This document shows, piece after piece, positions 8,799 through 17,330 of a DNA stretch of 64,000 nt (the first letter of the stretch is position 1; every line of letters begins with the position of its first letter). The stretch is from Ramlibacter sp. (lineage in GTDB: Bacteria; Pseudomonadota; Gammaproteobacteria; Burkholderiales; Burkholderiaceae_C). The stretch is taken from positions 806,001 through 870,000 of the forward strand of contig JAHBZN010000002.1 in the NCBI GenBank assembly GCA_019635415.1, written 5' to 3'. A model generated the notes under the pieces. That model did no database searches. It was not told the DNA's origin and saw only the letters and a list, made by a program, of their open reading frames with translations. The translations under genes and the position numbers were made by a program.

Positions 8799-9884
8799 TC
8801 AGAAGGTGTGGCGCACGCCGACCTGGTGGCCCTTGCTGGTGCCGCCCGGCGTGGTCACGCCCAGGCCCACATTGAACGCGGTGCCATTGCCCTTGTTGTG
8901 GATCTGCGCATAGGTGGCATACAGCGCCGTGCGCTTGGACAGCGCATGCACATAGCCCAGCGCGACATGCGTGGCGTCGTTGGCCACGCCCGTCGCCTTC
9001 AGGCGCGTGTAGGCAAAGCGCCATTCGCCCTGGCCCATGCGCCAGCGTGTGCCCACCATCTGGGCCACGGTGCGGCTGGTGCCGACCTTGTTGCTGCCCC
9101 ACAGGTACATCAGCAGCACCGGGCCGGCCTGGTAGTTGATGCCGGCGTTGGACTGCCGGTAGTCGCCGGTGGCGTAGTCGGTCTTGCCGCTGGCCACCGC
9201 GATGTTGACCGGGCCGCTCCGGTAGCCCAGGCGCGCGCCCTGGTAGCGGCCGTCATCCCGCGTGGCGCCAGCGGTGCTGGCGTTCTCGCCGAGCGCGACC
9301 ATGGCCTGGCCGTAGAAGCCGCCCAGCCCGCCCGGCAGCACGTAGCCGATGGAATTGGAGGCGCGCACCTGCGTCCTCGCGGTGGTGCCCCCAAAGGCCT
9401 TGGGGTAGTACAGCGACCCGGCGTTGCCCACGCCGTTGGTGCCGAAGGGGTGCATGGCGGTGGTGAGGTTGAGGAAGCTGGGCACATAGTCGCGGCCCAG
9501 GCGCAATTCACCCCAGGACCCGCCGAGGCTGACCACCGATTTGCGCCCGAAGGTCAGGCCCTGCGAGCCGGAGACGGCCGCTGCGGCGCCGGACGTCTGG
9601 TTGTTGGTGTTGGTGCTGCCGCCGGTGCCGTCGTCGGGCGCGAAACCGGCTTCGAGCCAGAAGCCTGCGCGCAGGCCGCCCCCCAGGTCTTCGGTACCGC
9701 GAAATCCCAGCCGGTTGGAGGTGTTGGCGTCAGGCGCGAGCTGGGTGCGGCTCACGTCACCGGAAGTCAGGTGCGACAAGGCCGTGTCGATCACACCGAA
9801 CACGGTGACGCTGGACTGGGCGCTGGCGCCTCCCGCGGTGGCGCACAGCGCGGCGATGGCAAGGGTGCGGTGATGGGGTTTCAT
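8799..9884 (-). CDS. Gram-negative general porin (Burkholderia OmpC-like family)
   Basis: A 361-residue outer-membrane protein. It has a signal peptide ending GGASA, followed by the family-typical mature start SSVTVFGVIDTALSHLTSG. The interior alternates beta-strands with long loops and contains FGRKSVVSLGGSWGELRLGRDY, which is diagnostic of the betaproteobacterial trimeric porins. The chain ends in VGVRHTF, with the terminal Phe recognised by the BAM machinery. It would form a 16-strand diffusion channel for small anions or organic acids. It stands alone, transcribed towards the hypothetical gene at 7836, with a 117-base gap to the hydrolase gene upstream. Confidence 0.95.
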   Translation of the reverse strand: MKPHHRTLAIAALCATAGGASAQSSVTVFGVIDTALSHLTSGDVSRTQLAPDANTSNRLGFRGTEDLGGGLRAGFWLEAGFAPDDGTGGSTNTNNQTSGAAAAVSGSQGLTFGRKSVVSLGGSWGELRLGRDYVPSFLNLTTAMHPFGTNGVGNAGSLYYPKAFGGTTARTQVRASNSIGYVLPGGLGGFYGQAMVALGENASTAGATRDDGRYQGARLGYRSGPVNIAVASGKTDYATGDYRQSNAGINYQAGPVLLMYLWGSNKVGTSRTVAQMVGTRWRMGQGEWRFAYTRLKATGVANDATHVALGYVHALSKRTALYATYAQIHNKGNGTAFNVGLGVTTPGGTSKGHQVGVRHTF

Positions 9885-10001
9885 GGGTCTCCTTCTTGGG
9901 TCTGGATGGAAAGCGGACGCAAGCCTTCCCCTGGCACGGGCGTTGCCCTGCCGGAGAAGCTCGGTCGGGAAAAAGCCGACCCAGGCAGGGCCGGCGCGGG
10001 A

Positions 10002-11357
10002 TCAGCGCGCGGGCACGCGGGCCGCGAGGGGCGGCGGCTGGTACGAGGGCTGCAGCTTGCAGGTATCGCCGTAGGCGGCTTCATAGCCCTTGCACAGCTC
10101 CAGCACCTTCTGCGGCGTGGGCTTGTTGTCGTGGTCCACCCAGTCCAGCAGGGCCGTGAACAGCGCGGGGTACTGCGGGTCGCTGAGGTAGCTGTGCTCG
10201 TGCTCGTCGCTGAAGTTCTGCACGAGCTGGGCGCCGTTGCCCGCCTGGTCGACGATGCCGCGGTAGGCCGACTCCAGCTCCACGAAGGCCGTGGGGTCGT
10301 CGATCGCATGCAGCGTCAGCACCGGCATGTTGATGCGGCCCTGGGGCTCACTGTCGGCGGCCAGCTGGGCCACGGCCTGCGGGTCTGCCTGGTAGCGCTG
10401 CACGCCGGAGTTGAGCGCGGCGTCGTCTGCGGACCCGCGATAGGCCACGCCGGCGTTGCTGAACGGGTTGCGGTTGCCCAGGCGCAGCTGCGTCAGATCG
10501 CGGAACAGCCATGTGGCCCAGTTCAGGTGACCGATGAGCGAGCGCTCGGGAATGTGGATCACGCGCGTCAGGGTGTCCAGGTTCTGCTGCTGCTGGGCCG
10601 TGCGCTGGGCCGCGGGCTTGCGCACGCCCGTGCATTCGTCCACGCGCGCGGCCAGCTCGGGCCGGGTGAGCTTGCTGTCCATGGGTAGGCCCTGCCACAG
10701 GGGGTACTGCGGTTCGTCGGCGCGCGGATGGTTCTTGCACACGTACTGGTAGACCGCGCGCAGGTCCAGCCGGAAGTCGTAGGCGCGGGTGCCGCCACCG
10801 AGCACGCCGCTGGTCAGAAGGACGCCGTCATACGGGCCGCGGACCTTGCCGCCGGGGCCGTCGACCATCGCATAGATCTCGGCCGCCTTGGACGCGACGG
10901 CGCCCCCGTAGCTTTGCCCGTGCAGCAGGGTGCGCCGGGGTTGGCCAAAGTGCTGCACGAAAAAGCGGCGCAGCTGCTCGGTGTCCTCCGCGGCCATGGT
11001 CACGCCGTAGCCGCCGCGCCGGTAGGTGGCGCCTGCCCACGCATAGCCGGCCTTGACGGTGACGGCCCAGCGCTTGAGGTCGGCCTCCGAGCGTTCGGGC
11101 TTGGACGCCCCCGTGTCGGCGGGGCCGCCATGGGCATGCATCACGAGCACCCCGGTTTCATGCTTCCAGTTGGCGGGTAGGGCGATCCAGTAGTAGCCGC
11201 CATCGCCCATGGCCCCGGTGAAACAGCTCGCCGTGGACGGGACTTCCTTGGGGCAGGCATGGGCCTGGGGGGCGGCGGGCTGAGCTGCGGCGCCGACCGG
11301 CGCAAACGCGGCACAGGCCAGGGCGGACCCGAGGGCCCAGAGGCTTTTCTTCTTCAC
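10002..11357 (-). CDS. secreted alpha/beta hydrolase, GTG start
   Basis: The 451-residue product has a signal peptide (KKKSLWALGSALACAAFAPVGAAA). The hydrolase fold is shown by VLVMHAHGGP (oxyanion strand), the nucleophile elbow LLHGQSYGGAVASK, an acidic residue in LTLHAIDDPTAF and a late His in FSDEHEHSYL. The GTG at 11357 is preferred because GGAGA lies seven bases upstream and it begins the signal peptide. Upstream in-frame sequence belongs to the divergent promoter. It diverges from the LysR gene at 11453, which may regulate it. An esterase or peptidase activity outside the cytoplasm is plausible, but the substrate is unknown. Confidence 0.8.
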   Translation of the reverse strand: MKKKSLWALGSALACAAFAPVGAAAQPAAPQAHACPKEVPSTASCFTGAMGDGGYYWIALPANWKHETGVLVMHAHGGPADTGASKPERSEADLKRWAVTVKAGYAWAGATYRRGGYGVTMAAEDTEQLRRFFVQHFGQPRRTLLHGQSYGGAVASKAAEIYAMVDGPGGKVRGPYDGVLLTSGVLGGGTRAYDFRLDLRAVYQYVCKNHPRADEPQYPLWQGLPMDSKLTRPELAARVDECTGVRKPAAQRTAQQQQNLDTLTRVIHIPERSLIGHLNWATWLFRDLTQLRLGNRNPFSNAGVAYRGSADDAALNSGVQRYQADPQAVAQLAADSEPQGRINMPVLTLHAIDDPTAFVELESAYRGIVDQAGNGAQLVQNFSDEHEHSYLSDPQYPALFTALLDWVDHDNKPTPQKVLELCKGYEAAYGDTCKLQPSYQPPPLAARVPAR

Positions 11358-11452
11358 GTTGTCTCCGTTGTTTTGAAAGGGATGCGTGACGATAGTTGCG
11401 CCGATGGATTGCGTCAAATATACTGAATTGGTTATCTTGATACTTAAAAAAT

Positions 11453-12379
11453 ATGGAGTTACGGCACCTGCGTTATTTCCTGGCCGTGGCCGAAGCGGGG
11501 CACATGACACGCGCGGCGGAAACCTTGGGCATCCAGCAGCCGCCGCTGAGCCTGCAGATCAAGGCGCTCGAAAAGGAGCTGGGCGTGGCGCTGTTCCAGC
11601 GTCATCCCAAGGGGGTGGCCTTGACCGAGGCGGGCCGGCTGTTTCGCACCGAGGCCCAGCGCCTCGTGGACGACGTGGCCGCCATGACGCGGCGCATGGC
11701 CCGTGTCGCTCGCGGCGAGGTGGGGCAGTTGAGCGTGGGCTTCACGAGTTCGGCGGCTGCGCACCGCTTCACCCCAGAGGCCCTTCGGGCCTGCCGGCGC
11801 AGCCACCCGGGCGTGGTGCTGAGCCTGAGCGAGGACAACGCGGCCGACATCACCGAAGCCGTGGCGTCGGCGCGCCTGCATTGCGGCCTGATCCGCGTGC
11901 CGGTGTCGCGCCCGGCGGGCCTGGTGTTCGAGACCTTGCTGCGTGAGCCCGTGGTGGTGGCCGTGCCGCGCGACCACGCGCTGGCCCGCCGGCCCGGCGC
12001 GCGCAAGCCGGTGGCGTTGTCCGAACTGCGGCAGGACCCGTTCATCCTGGTGCGCCGCCCCGGGGCGCCCGGCCTCTACGCCAATCTGCTGGCCTTGTGC
12101 GAGGAGCAGGGCTTCCAGGCCCAGGTGCTCGGCGAGGTGGGGCGCATGGGGACCAGCCTCAATCTGGTGGCCGCCGGAGCCGGGGTTGCCGTGGTGCCGG
12201 CCTCCATGCAGGGCCAGCATCCGCATGCCGTGGTCTACCTGCCGTTGCTCGAAAGCGCCCGCCTCGACGCGCCATTGACGCTGGTGTACCGCGAAGCCGA
12301 TTGCGCCGGTGCGGTGGCGGGGTTTCTGGTCATCGCGCGCAAGACGGCGACGCGGCTGGCGCGTCAGGGCGGGGCATGA
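11453..12379 (+). CDS. LysR family transcriptional regulator
   Basis: A 308-residue LysR-type regulator. The N-terminal winged helix reads MELRHLRYFLAVAEAGHMTRAAETLGIQQPPLSLQIKALE, and the rest forms a periplasmic-binding-like inducer domain (VGFTSSAAAHRF). Such proteins bind upstream of adjacent and divergent genes and respond to a small molecule. It shares an ATGA overlap with the Bug-type binding protein gene and sits beside a Rieske dioxygenase, so an aromatic acid inducer is likely. It could also act on the divergent hydrolase gene. No clear Shine-Dalgarno precedes the ATG; the upstream 50 bases are AT-rich. Confidence 0.93.
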   Translation: MELRHLRYFLAVAEAGHMTRAAETLGIQQPPLSLQIKALEKELGVALFQRHPKGVALTEAGRLFRTEAQRLVDDVAAMTRRMARVARGEVGQLSVGFTSSAAAHRFTPEALRACRRSHPGVVLSLSEDNAADITEAVASARLHCGLIRVPVSRPAGLVFETLLREPVVVAVPRDHALARRPGARKPVALSELRQDPFILVRRPGAPGLYANLLALCEEQGFQAQVLGEVGRMGTSLNLVAAGAGVAVVPASMQGQHPHAVVYLPLLESARLDAPLTLVYREADCAGAVAGFLVIARKTATRLARQGGA

Positions 12380-13359
12380 AGCGGCGCGGCTTTCTGCGCC
12401 GCTGGGCCGGGCTGGCCGGGGCCGTTTTCGCGGCGCCGCTGCGGGCCGACGAGGGCCTGGCGGGCTGGCCGGCAAAGCCGCTGCGGATCATCGTGGTGTA
12501 CCCGCCGGGGGGATTGAGCGATGGCGTTGCGCGCACCCTGGCGGACGCACTCGCCGCACGCCTCGGGTGGCCGGTGCGGGTGGAGAACCGCGCCGGCGGC
12601 GGTGGCAGCGTGGGCCTGCAGGCGCTGGCACGTGCGCCGGCGGACGGCCACACGCTCGCGTTTTCGGCCGTGAGCCCGCTCACGCTGCGCGTGGACCCGC
12701 CGCCCTCGGGCGCCGACCCCCTGGCCGACATCCTGCCGGTGGCCGGGGTCATGTACACGCCGGTGCTGTTAGTGGGGACGCCGGCTTTCCAGGGGCACAG
12801 CTTTGCCGACCTGCTGGCCCAGGCCCGGGCGCGGCCGGAGCAATTGCGCTGGGCCACCTCGGGCCAGGCGACGGCGGGCCATCTAGTGCTGGAGCAGGTG
12901 CAGATCGGGGCCGGCATCCGCGTCACGCATGTCCCCTACAAGGGGGGCGGGCGGCAGCTCACGGACGCGCTGGGCGGACAGTTCGAGCTGCTTTCGACCA
13001 ATGTGGCGGCGATGCAGCTGGAGCTGATCGCTGCCGGCCGGCTGCTGCCGCTGGCCGTGGGGGCGCCACGCCGGCTCGATGTCCTGCCCCGGGTGCCCAC
13101 GTTCACGGAGCTGGGCCTGCCGCAGGCCAACATCACATCGCTGTTCGGCTTGTTTGCGCCCGGTGGAACGCCGCCTGCGATCGCGGATGCGCTCAACGCC
13201 GCCGTGAACCATGTGCTGGAGTCCGGCAGGCTGCGCGAGCGGCTGCTGGCGGCGGACAACCTGCCGGCCACCGGCAGCCGCGCGGCATTTGCGCGGCGCA
13301 TTGCCGCCGAGCGGAGCAGCAACCAGGTTCTCAGGGCGGCGCATCCTTCCGGGGAATAG
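12376..13359 (+). CDS. Bug-type (tripartite tricarboxylate family) solute-binding protein
   Basis: A 327-residue extracytoplasmic receptor of the Bug/TctC type, an expanded family in Burkholderiales. It begins MKRRGFLRRWAGLAGAVFAAP, a twin-arginine-like signal. The mature part shows PLRIIVVYPPGGLSDGVART, the family's ligand-binding first strand, and VENRAGGGGSVG. Bug proteins bind carboxylates, including aromatic acids, and often lack a cognate TctAB membrane pair nearby, as here. The gene overlaps the LysR stop codon by ATGA and precedes the dioxygenase genes, so it probably captures or senses the substrate of that enzyme. Confidence 0.92.
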   Translation: MKRRGFLRRWAGLAGAVFAAPLRADEGLAGWPAKPLRIIVVYPPGGLSDGVARTLADALAARLGWPVRVENRAGGGGSVGLQALARAPADGHTLAFSAVSPLTLRVDPPPSGADPLADILPVAGVMYTPVLLVGTPAFQGHSFADLLAQARARPEQLRWATSGQATAGHLVLEQVQIGAGIRVTHVPYKGGGRQLTDALGGQFELLSTNVAAMQLELIAAGRLLPLAVGAPRRLDVLPRVPTFTELGLPQANITSLFGLFAPGGTPPAIADALNAAVNHVLESGRLRERLLAADNLPATGSRAAFARRIAAERSSNQVLRAAHPSGE

Positions 13360-13432
13360 GGGCCCGGTGGAGCCTCCCGCAGCTTGGGGAAATTAATAAG
13401 TATGCGTATCATATGCGGCAGGAGACTCTGCC

Positions 13433-14743
13433 ATGAACGCACCTGAACCCCTGTCGCGCTGGACCCAGCCCGGTTCCAGCCGTGTGCCTTTCTGGGCCTA
13501 CACCGATGCCCAGTTGCACCAGCGTGAACTCGAGAGAATTTTCTACGGCCCACACTGGTGCTATGTCGGGCTGGAGGTCGAGATCCCCAAGGTCGGCGAT
13601 TACCGGCTCAGCCACGTGGGCGGGCGCCAGGTGATCCTGGTGCGGGACCGCGTGGCCCCCAAGGACCGCGGGGTTGACCACGGCGTGCGCGTGGTGGAGA
13701 ACCGCTGCGCCCATCGCGGAGTGCGCTTCTGCCAGCAGCCCCATGGCAACGCACGCAGCTTCGTGTGCCCGTACCACCAATGGACGTACAAGCTCAATGG
13801 GGAACTGGCGGGTCTGCCTTTCAAGGACGGCGTCAAGGAGGGTGAATGCATCAATGGGGGCATGCCGGCCGACTTTGACCTGCAGGCGCATGGCCTGACG
13901 CGGTTGCGCGTGGCGGTGCTGCATGGGCTGGTGTTCGCCACGTTCAGCGACGAAGCCGAACCGCTGGAGGACTACCTCGGTCCCAACGTGATGCCCTGGC
14001 TGGACCGCATTTTCAGGAACCGCGAGCTCACCCTGCTGGGCTACAACCGCCAGCGCATTCCAGGCAACTGGAAGCTGATGATGGAAAACATCAAGGACCC
14101 CTATCACCCGGGCCTGCTGCACACCTGGTTCGTGACCTTCGGGCTGTGGCGCGCCGACCAGAAGAGCCGCATGGTGATGGACGCGCATGGCCGGCACGCG
14201 GTGATGATCTCCCGGCGCAACGAGGGGGGGCAGAACGCGGCCGTGACCGAAGGGGTGACCAGCTTCAAGGCCAACATGGCCCTCAACGACGACCGGCTGC
14301 TCGACGTGGTGCCCGAGCCCTGGTGGACCATTGCCGACCCGTCCCGGCTGGGCCAGACCATCACGCCCACCGTCACCATGATCACGCTGTTTCCCAGCCT
14401 GATCATCCAGCAGCAGGTCAACTCGCTGAGCACACGACACATCGTGCCGCGCGGCGAGGGCGAATTCGACTTCGTCTGGACCCACTTCGGCTTTGCCGAC
14501 GACACGCCCGAGATGACGCAGCGGCGCCTGCGCCAGGCCAACCTGTTCGGGCCGGCCGGTTTCGTGAGCGCGGATGACGGCGAGGTGATCGAGTTCAGCC
14601 AGGACGGCTTTCGCCAGTGGGGCGACAGCGGCAGCACGCTGTGCGAACTGGGAGGCACGGGCACCGAAATGACCGAGCACATGGTGACCGAGACACTGAT
14701 CCGGTCGATGTACGCCTATTGGAAGAAAGCGATGGCCGTGTGA
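13433..14743 (+). CDS. Rieske aromatic-ring-hydroxylating oxygenase, large (alpha) subunit
   Basis: The 436-residue catalytic subunit has a Rieske [2Fe-2S] site CAHRG (about residues 91-95) with CPYHQW (about 112-117). A mononuclear iron site reads DPYHPGLLH (about 222-230). Long blocks such as LLGYNRQRIPGNWKLM and LLHTWFVTFGLWRAD closely resemble the anthranilate 1,2-dioxygenase (AndAc) and salicylate 5-hydroxylase (NagG) group, so an ortho-substituted benzoate is the best guess for substrate. The enzyme inserts oxygen into the ring using electrons from a ferredoxin and reductase, neither of which is encoded nearby. An AGGAGA site precedes the ATG. The stop overlaps the small-subunit start by one base. 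Confidence 0.93.
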   Translation: MNAPEPLSRWTQPGSSRVPFWAYTDAQLHQRELERIFYGPHWCYVGLEVEIPKVGDYRLSHVGGRQVILVRDRVAPKDRGVDHGVRVVENRCAHRGVRFCQQPHGNARSFVCPYHQWTYKLNGELAGLPFKDGVKEGECINGGMPADFDLQAHGLTRLRVAVLHGLVFATFSDEAEPLEDYLGPNVMPWLDRIFRNRELTLLGYNRQRIPGNWKLMMENIKDPYHPGLLHTWFVTFGLWRADQKSRMVMDAHGRHAVMISRRNEGGQNAAVTEGVTSFKANMALNDDRLLDVVPEPWWTIADPSRLGQTITPTVTMITLFPSLIIQQQVNSLSTRHIVPRGEGEFDFVWTHFGFADDTPEMTQRRLRQANLFGPAGFVSADDGEVIEFSQDGFRQWGDSGSTLCELGGTGTEMTEHMVTETLIRSMYAYWKKAMAV

Positions 14744-15222
14744 TGGACCTGGAAACCCTGTTGCTGCAGCACCAGATCGACCAGCTCAATGCGGCGTATG
14801 GCGCCGCGCTGGACGAGCGCCGCTTTGACGACTGGCCTGCCTTTTTCACCGAGGACGGCCACTACACGGTGCAGGCCCGCGAGAACCACGACCGGGGGCT
14901 GCCACTGGCACTCATGGCCCTGGAGAGCCGCGGCATGATGAAGGACCGGGTGTACGGAATCACCCAGACCATCTACCACGGGCCGTACTACACGCGCCAT
15001 GTGATTGGCGCCGCGCGCCTGCTGGACACAACAGACGGGCTGCTGCGGGCCGAGGCCAGTTACGCCGTGTTCCGCACCAAGCCGGGTGGCGTGAGCGAGG
15101 TCTACAACGTCGGCCGCTACCTGGACCGGCTGGTGCGCACGCCCGAAGGCCTGCGCCTGCAGGACCGCCGCTGCGTGTACGACAGCGAGATGATCCTCAA
15201 CTCGCTGATCTACCCGATCTAG
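14743..15222 (+). CDS. aromatic-ring-hydroxylating oxygenase, small (beta) subunit
   Basis: A 159-residue protein of the SnoaL/NTF2-like fold used by oxygenase beta subunits, with the typical opening LLLQHQIDQLNAAYGAALDERRF, then DWPAFFTEDGHYTV and a closing RCVYDSEMILNSLIYPI. It packs with the alpha subunit to form the alpha3beta3 hexamer and has no metal site. The ATG at 14743 shares one base with the alpha-subunit stop (TGATG), so translation is coupled. The pairing, with no ferredoxin gene between or after, is as in NagG/NagH and AndAc/AndAd, whose electron-transfer genes may lie elsewhere on the chromosome. Confidence 0.92.
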   Translation: MDLETLLLQHQIDQLNAAYGAALDERRFDDWPAFFTEDGHYTVQARENHDRGLPLALMALESRGMMKDRVYGITQTIYHGPYYTRHVIGAARLLDTTDGLLRAEASYAVFRTKPGGVSEVYNVGRYLDRLVRTPEGLRLQDRRCVYDSEMILNSLIYPI

Positions 15223-15241
15223 CGGCGGCCCGCACACCGCC

Positions 15242-15460
15242 TCATCGACGGTCCTGGCGCTTGCCCAGTTCGTTGCCGATCAGGGCGCCCGCAGCGGCGC
15301 CGCCCACGGTGGCCGCCGTGCCCCCCAGGGCACTGCCGACGACACCGCCCACCACAGCACCGGCACCGGTGCCGATCTGCGCGCTGGTCGGATTGGAGGC
15401 GCAGCCCGTCAGGGCCATCAGCGAAGCGGCCGTGGCCGCGATCAACAGTCTGCTTTTCAT
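15242..15460 (-). CDS. glycine-zipper (2TM) lipoprotein
   Basis: A 72-residue lipoprotein, MKSRLLIAATAASLMALTGC, with lipobox LTGC. Acylated Cys is followed by alternating Gly/Ala motifs (GTGAGAVVGGVVGSALGG and AAAGALIGNELGK) typical of glycine-zipper 2TM envelope proteins related to SlyB/OsmB. Such proteins insert in the outer membrane and are linked to envelope integrity and stress. The ATG at 15460 is preferred over a GTG three codons upstream because GAGG is eight bases before it. It converges with the oxygenase beta subunit gene. Confidence 0.88.
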   Translation of the reverse strand: MKSRLLIAATAASLMALTGCASNPTSAQIGTGAGAVVGGVVGSALGGTAATVGGAAAGALIGNELGKRQDRR

Positions 15461-15529
15461 TGTGTTCACCTCATCAAAGTTGCAGGCCGGAACAGGGAAC
15501 GTGAAACGTTTCTGAAGCCTGTGAGGGAA

Positions 15530-15563
15530 CTGTAGGAGCCGGGCCGCGCGCGGCCTGTAGGAG
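15530..15563. repeat. palindrome flanked by direct repeats
   Basis: CTGTAGGAG occurs at 15530-15538 and again at 15555-15563. Between them lies GGCCGCGCGCGGCC (15542-15555), a perfect 14-bp palindrome. It sits in the 138-base gap between the wax-ester synthase gene and the lipoprotein gene. Structured G+C-rich units with a conserved head are typical of repetitive extragenic elements, but no second complete copy is visible in this window. Confidence 0.45.
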
Positions 15564-15598
15564 ACGGCCGCCGCGCGCTGTCGGCGGTCGCAGGTCTT

Positions 15599-17203
15599 TC
15601 AGGCGCGGCGTTTGCGCGCGGGGTGCGTGGCCCCCACGAGCGCCAGCTTGCCATGCGTGGCCGTGCGCTTGCGCGCCGCGGGCGCCCTCGCACCCGAGGT
15701 GGCTTTGCCCGTGGCGGCCGGGGCTGCCCTGCTGCGCGTCTTTGCCACGGCTGCTGGTTTGGCGTCGGACCCCACCGGGTCCTGGGCCTGGGCTTGGGCG
15801 CGGGCCAGCAAGGCCTGGTGCTCGGCCAGCAGGTAGTCACCCAGGTCATTGATGTCGGGCACGATGCGGCGGCAGGCGATCAGGCCGTAGTCCATGCGGC
15901 CGTTGTAGCTCTGCACGGTGACGTTCAGCGCCATGCCATGCGCGGGGATCGACACCGGGTAGTAGCAGGCCATGCGCGCGCCCGCGAAGTACAGCGGCAC
16001 CGGGATGCCCGCGACGTTGGAGATCACCAGGTTGGCCACCGGCGGGATCACGTTCATCACGCGCGAGCGGCCCCACAGCGAGGCCAGGCCCGACACCAGC
16101 CACGGCGCGCCGAGCATCGGAAAGTCATTGGGAATGGCGGCCTTGACACGGCCCATCATCTGTTTGTTGGCGTCGGACGCGGCGTGGATGGCCCGCAGGC
16201 GCTCCACCGGGTCGGCGATATCGGTGGCCAGCGTCATGGCGAGCATGCTGACCTGGTTGTTGGCCGATTCGTCTCCGGCCGCGCGCAGGCTCACGGGGAC
16301 GGCGGCCACCAGGGGCTTGGCCGGGAGGTTGTCGTACTCCTGCAGGTAGCGGCGCAGTGCGCCGGCCGTGGTGGCCATCACCACGTCGTTGAGCGAGGCG
16401 CCGAACGCCTTGGCGATGCTCTTGGTTTCAGCGAGCGAGATGGTTCGGCCCGCGAAAGTGCGCTGGTTGGTGATGGCCACGTTGAGCAGAGTGCGCGGGC
16501 CGAACAGCTTGAAATTCCTGGGCAGGCCCCAGGCGCGCTTGCCGTTGGCATCCTTGGCAGGCACGGCCACGTCACGCACCGCGCGCAGCATGGACGGCGC
16601 CATGCGCAGCAGTTTGGCGTACTGATGCACCGCATTGCGCAGGGCTGCGCCGGCCAGCTCGGCCATGCCGAGCTGGTACTCGTTGCGGCGCGGCCGCGGG
16701 CGCGGCGCCTTGATGACACGCCCCGTGGGCTCCAGGTCGAACAGTGCCTTGGCGACGGCCACACCGCCCTGTCCGTCGATGCCGGCGTGATGCACCTTGG
16801 CGTACAGGGCCACCTGTCCGCTCTTGAGCCCGTCGATGATGAAGATTTCCCACAGCGGACGGCTGCGGTCCAGCAGCGTCGAATGCAGCCGCGCGACGTA
16901 CTGCTGCAGCTGGCGGTTGGTGCCGGGCTTGGGCAGCGAGATGTGGCGCACGTGGTAATCGATGTCGATGTCCTCGTCCTCGACCCAGACCGGGTCGGAC
17001 AAGTCGAACGGCATCAGGGCGAGCTTGCGCGTGAACACGGGCGCGAGGTGCAGCCGGGCGGCAATGGCCTCGCGCGCCTGCTCGAAGAACTCTCCGTCAT
17101 GTCCTTCGGGCAGGTCCAGCACATTGAGTGAACCGATGTGCATGGGCATCTCGGGCGATTCGATGTGCAGGAACATGGCGTCCAGGCCGCTGAGGTGATT
17201 CAT
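15599..17203 (-). CDS. wax ester synthase/acyl-CoA:diacylglycerol acyltransferase (WS/DGAT), with basic tail
   Basis: A 534-residue protein of the bifunctional WS/DGAT family, which esterifies acyl-CoA to fatty alcohols or diacylglycerol and builds storage lipid inclusions. The catalytic HHAGIDG motif (HHxxxDG) is present, along with the N-terminal MNHLSGLDAMFLHIESPEMPMHIG and later LVISNVAGI. The start at 17203 matches that conserved N-terminus and has GGGAGG-like spacing upstream. The last 60 or so residues are unusual: an Ala/Lys/Arg-rich, low-complexity tail (from about QAQAQAQDPVG to RKRRA) not usual in the family. It stands alone between amiC and a lipoprotein gene. Confidence 0.93.
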   Translation of the reverse strand: MNHLSGLDAMFLHIESPEMPMHIGSLNVLDLPEGHDGEFFEQAREAIAARLHLAPVFTRKLALMPFDLSDPVWVEDEDIDIDYHVRHISLPKPGTNRQLQQYVARLHSTLLDRSRPLWEIFIIDGLKSGQVALYAKVHHAGIDGQGGVAVAKALFDLEPTGRVIKAPRPRPRRNEYQLGMAELAGAALRNAVHQYAKLLRMAPSMLRAVRDVAVPAKDANGKRAWGLPRNFKLFGPRTLLNVAITNQRTFAGRTISLAETKSIAKAFGASLNDVVMATTAGALRRYLQEYDNLPAKPLVAAVPVSLRAAGDESANNQVSMLAMTLATDIADPVERLRAIHAASDANKQMMGRVKAAIPNDFPMLGAPWLVSGLASLWGRSRVMNVIPPVANLVISNVAGIPVPLYFAGARMACYYPVSIPAHGMALNVTVQSYNGRMDYGLIACRRIVPDINDLGDYLLAEHQALLARAQAQAQDPVGSDAKPAAVAKTRSRAAPAATGKATSGARAPAARKRTATHGKLALVGATHPARKRRA

Positions 17204-17298
17204 GGGAGGCTCCAGGGTGAAGGGCAATGGCACAGTGTCGGCCCGATGGCCGGGCGTGTCTGGCAAGCGTGCGACAGTTTCGCCCGCATTTCACCTGT

Positions 17299-17330
17299 GA
17301 AAACCCTGAGCGCGCGGGCCGCGGGCGCTC
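17299..17330 (-). terminator. putative intrinsic terminator after amiC
   Basis: GAGCGC (17308-17313) and GCGCTC (17325-17330) pair around a GC-rich centre. On the minus strand the stem is followed by AGGGTTTTC. The hairpin overlaps the amiC stop codon. The U-tract is short, so efficiency may be partial. Confidence 0.5.

Noticed and set aside
8808..10688. A 626-codon plus-strand frame over the porin and hydrolase genes
   Set aside because: It is antisense to a clear porin and to the secreted hydrolase and has no family resemblance; high GC keeps shadow frames open.
13401..13417. Direct repeat TATGCG at 13401 and 13412 upstream of the oxygenase genes
   Set aside because: The 11-base spacing hints at a regulator site, but two short copies can arise by chance and no regulator can be linked to it.
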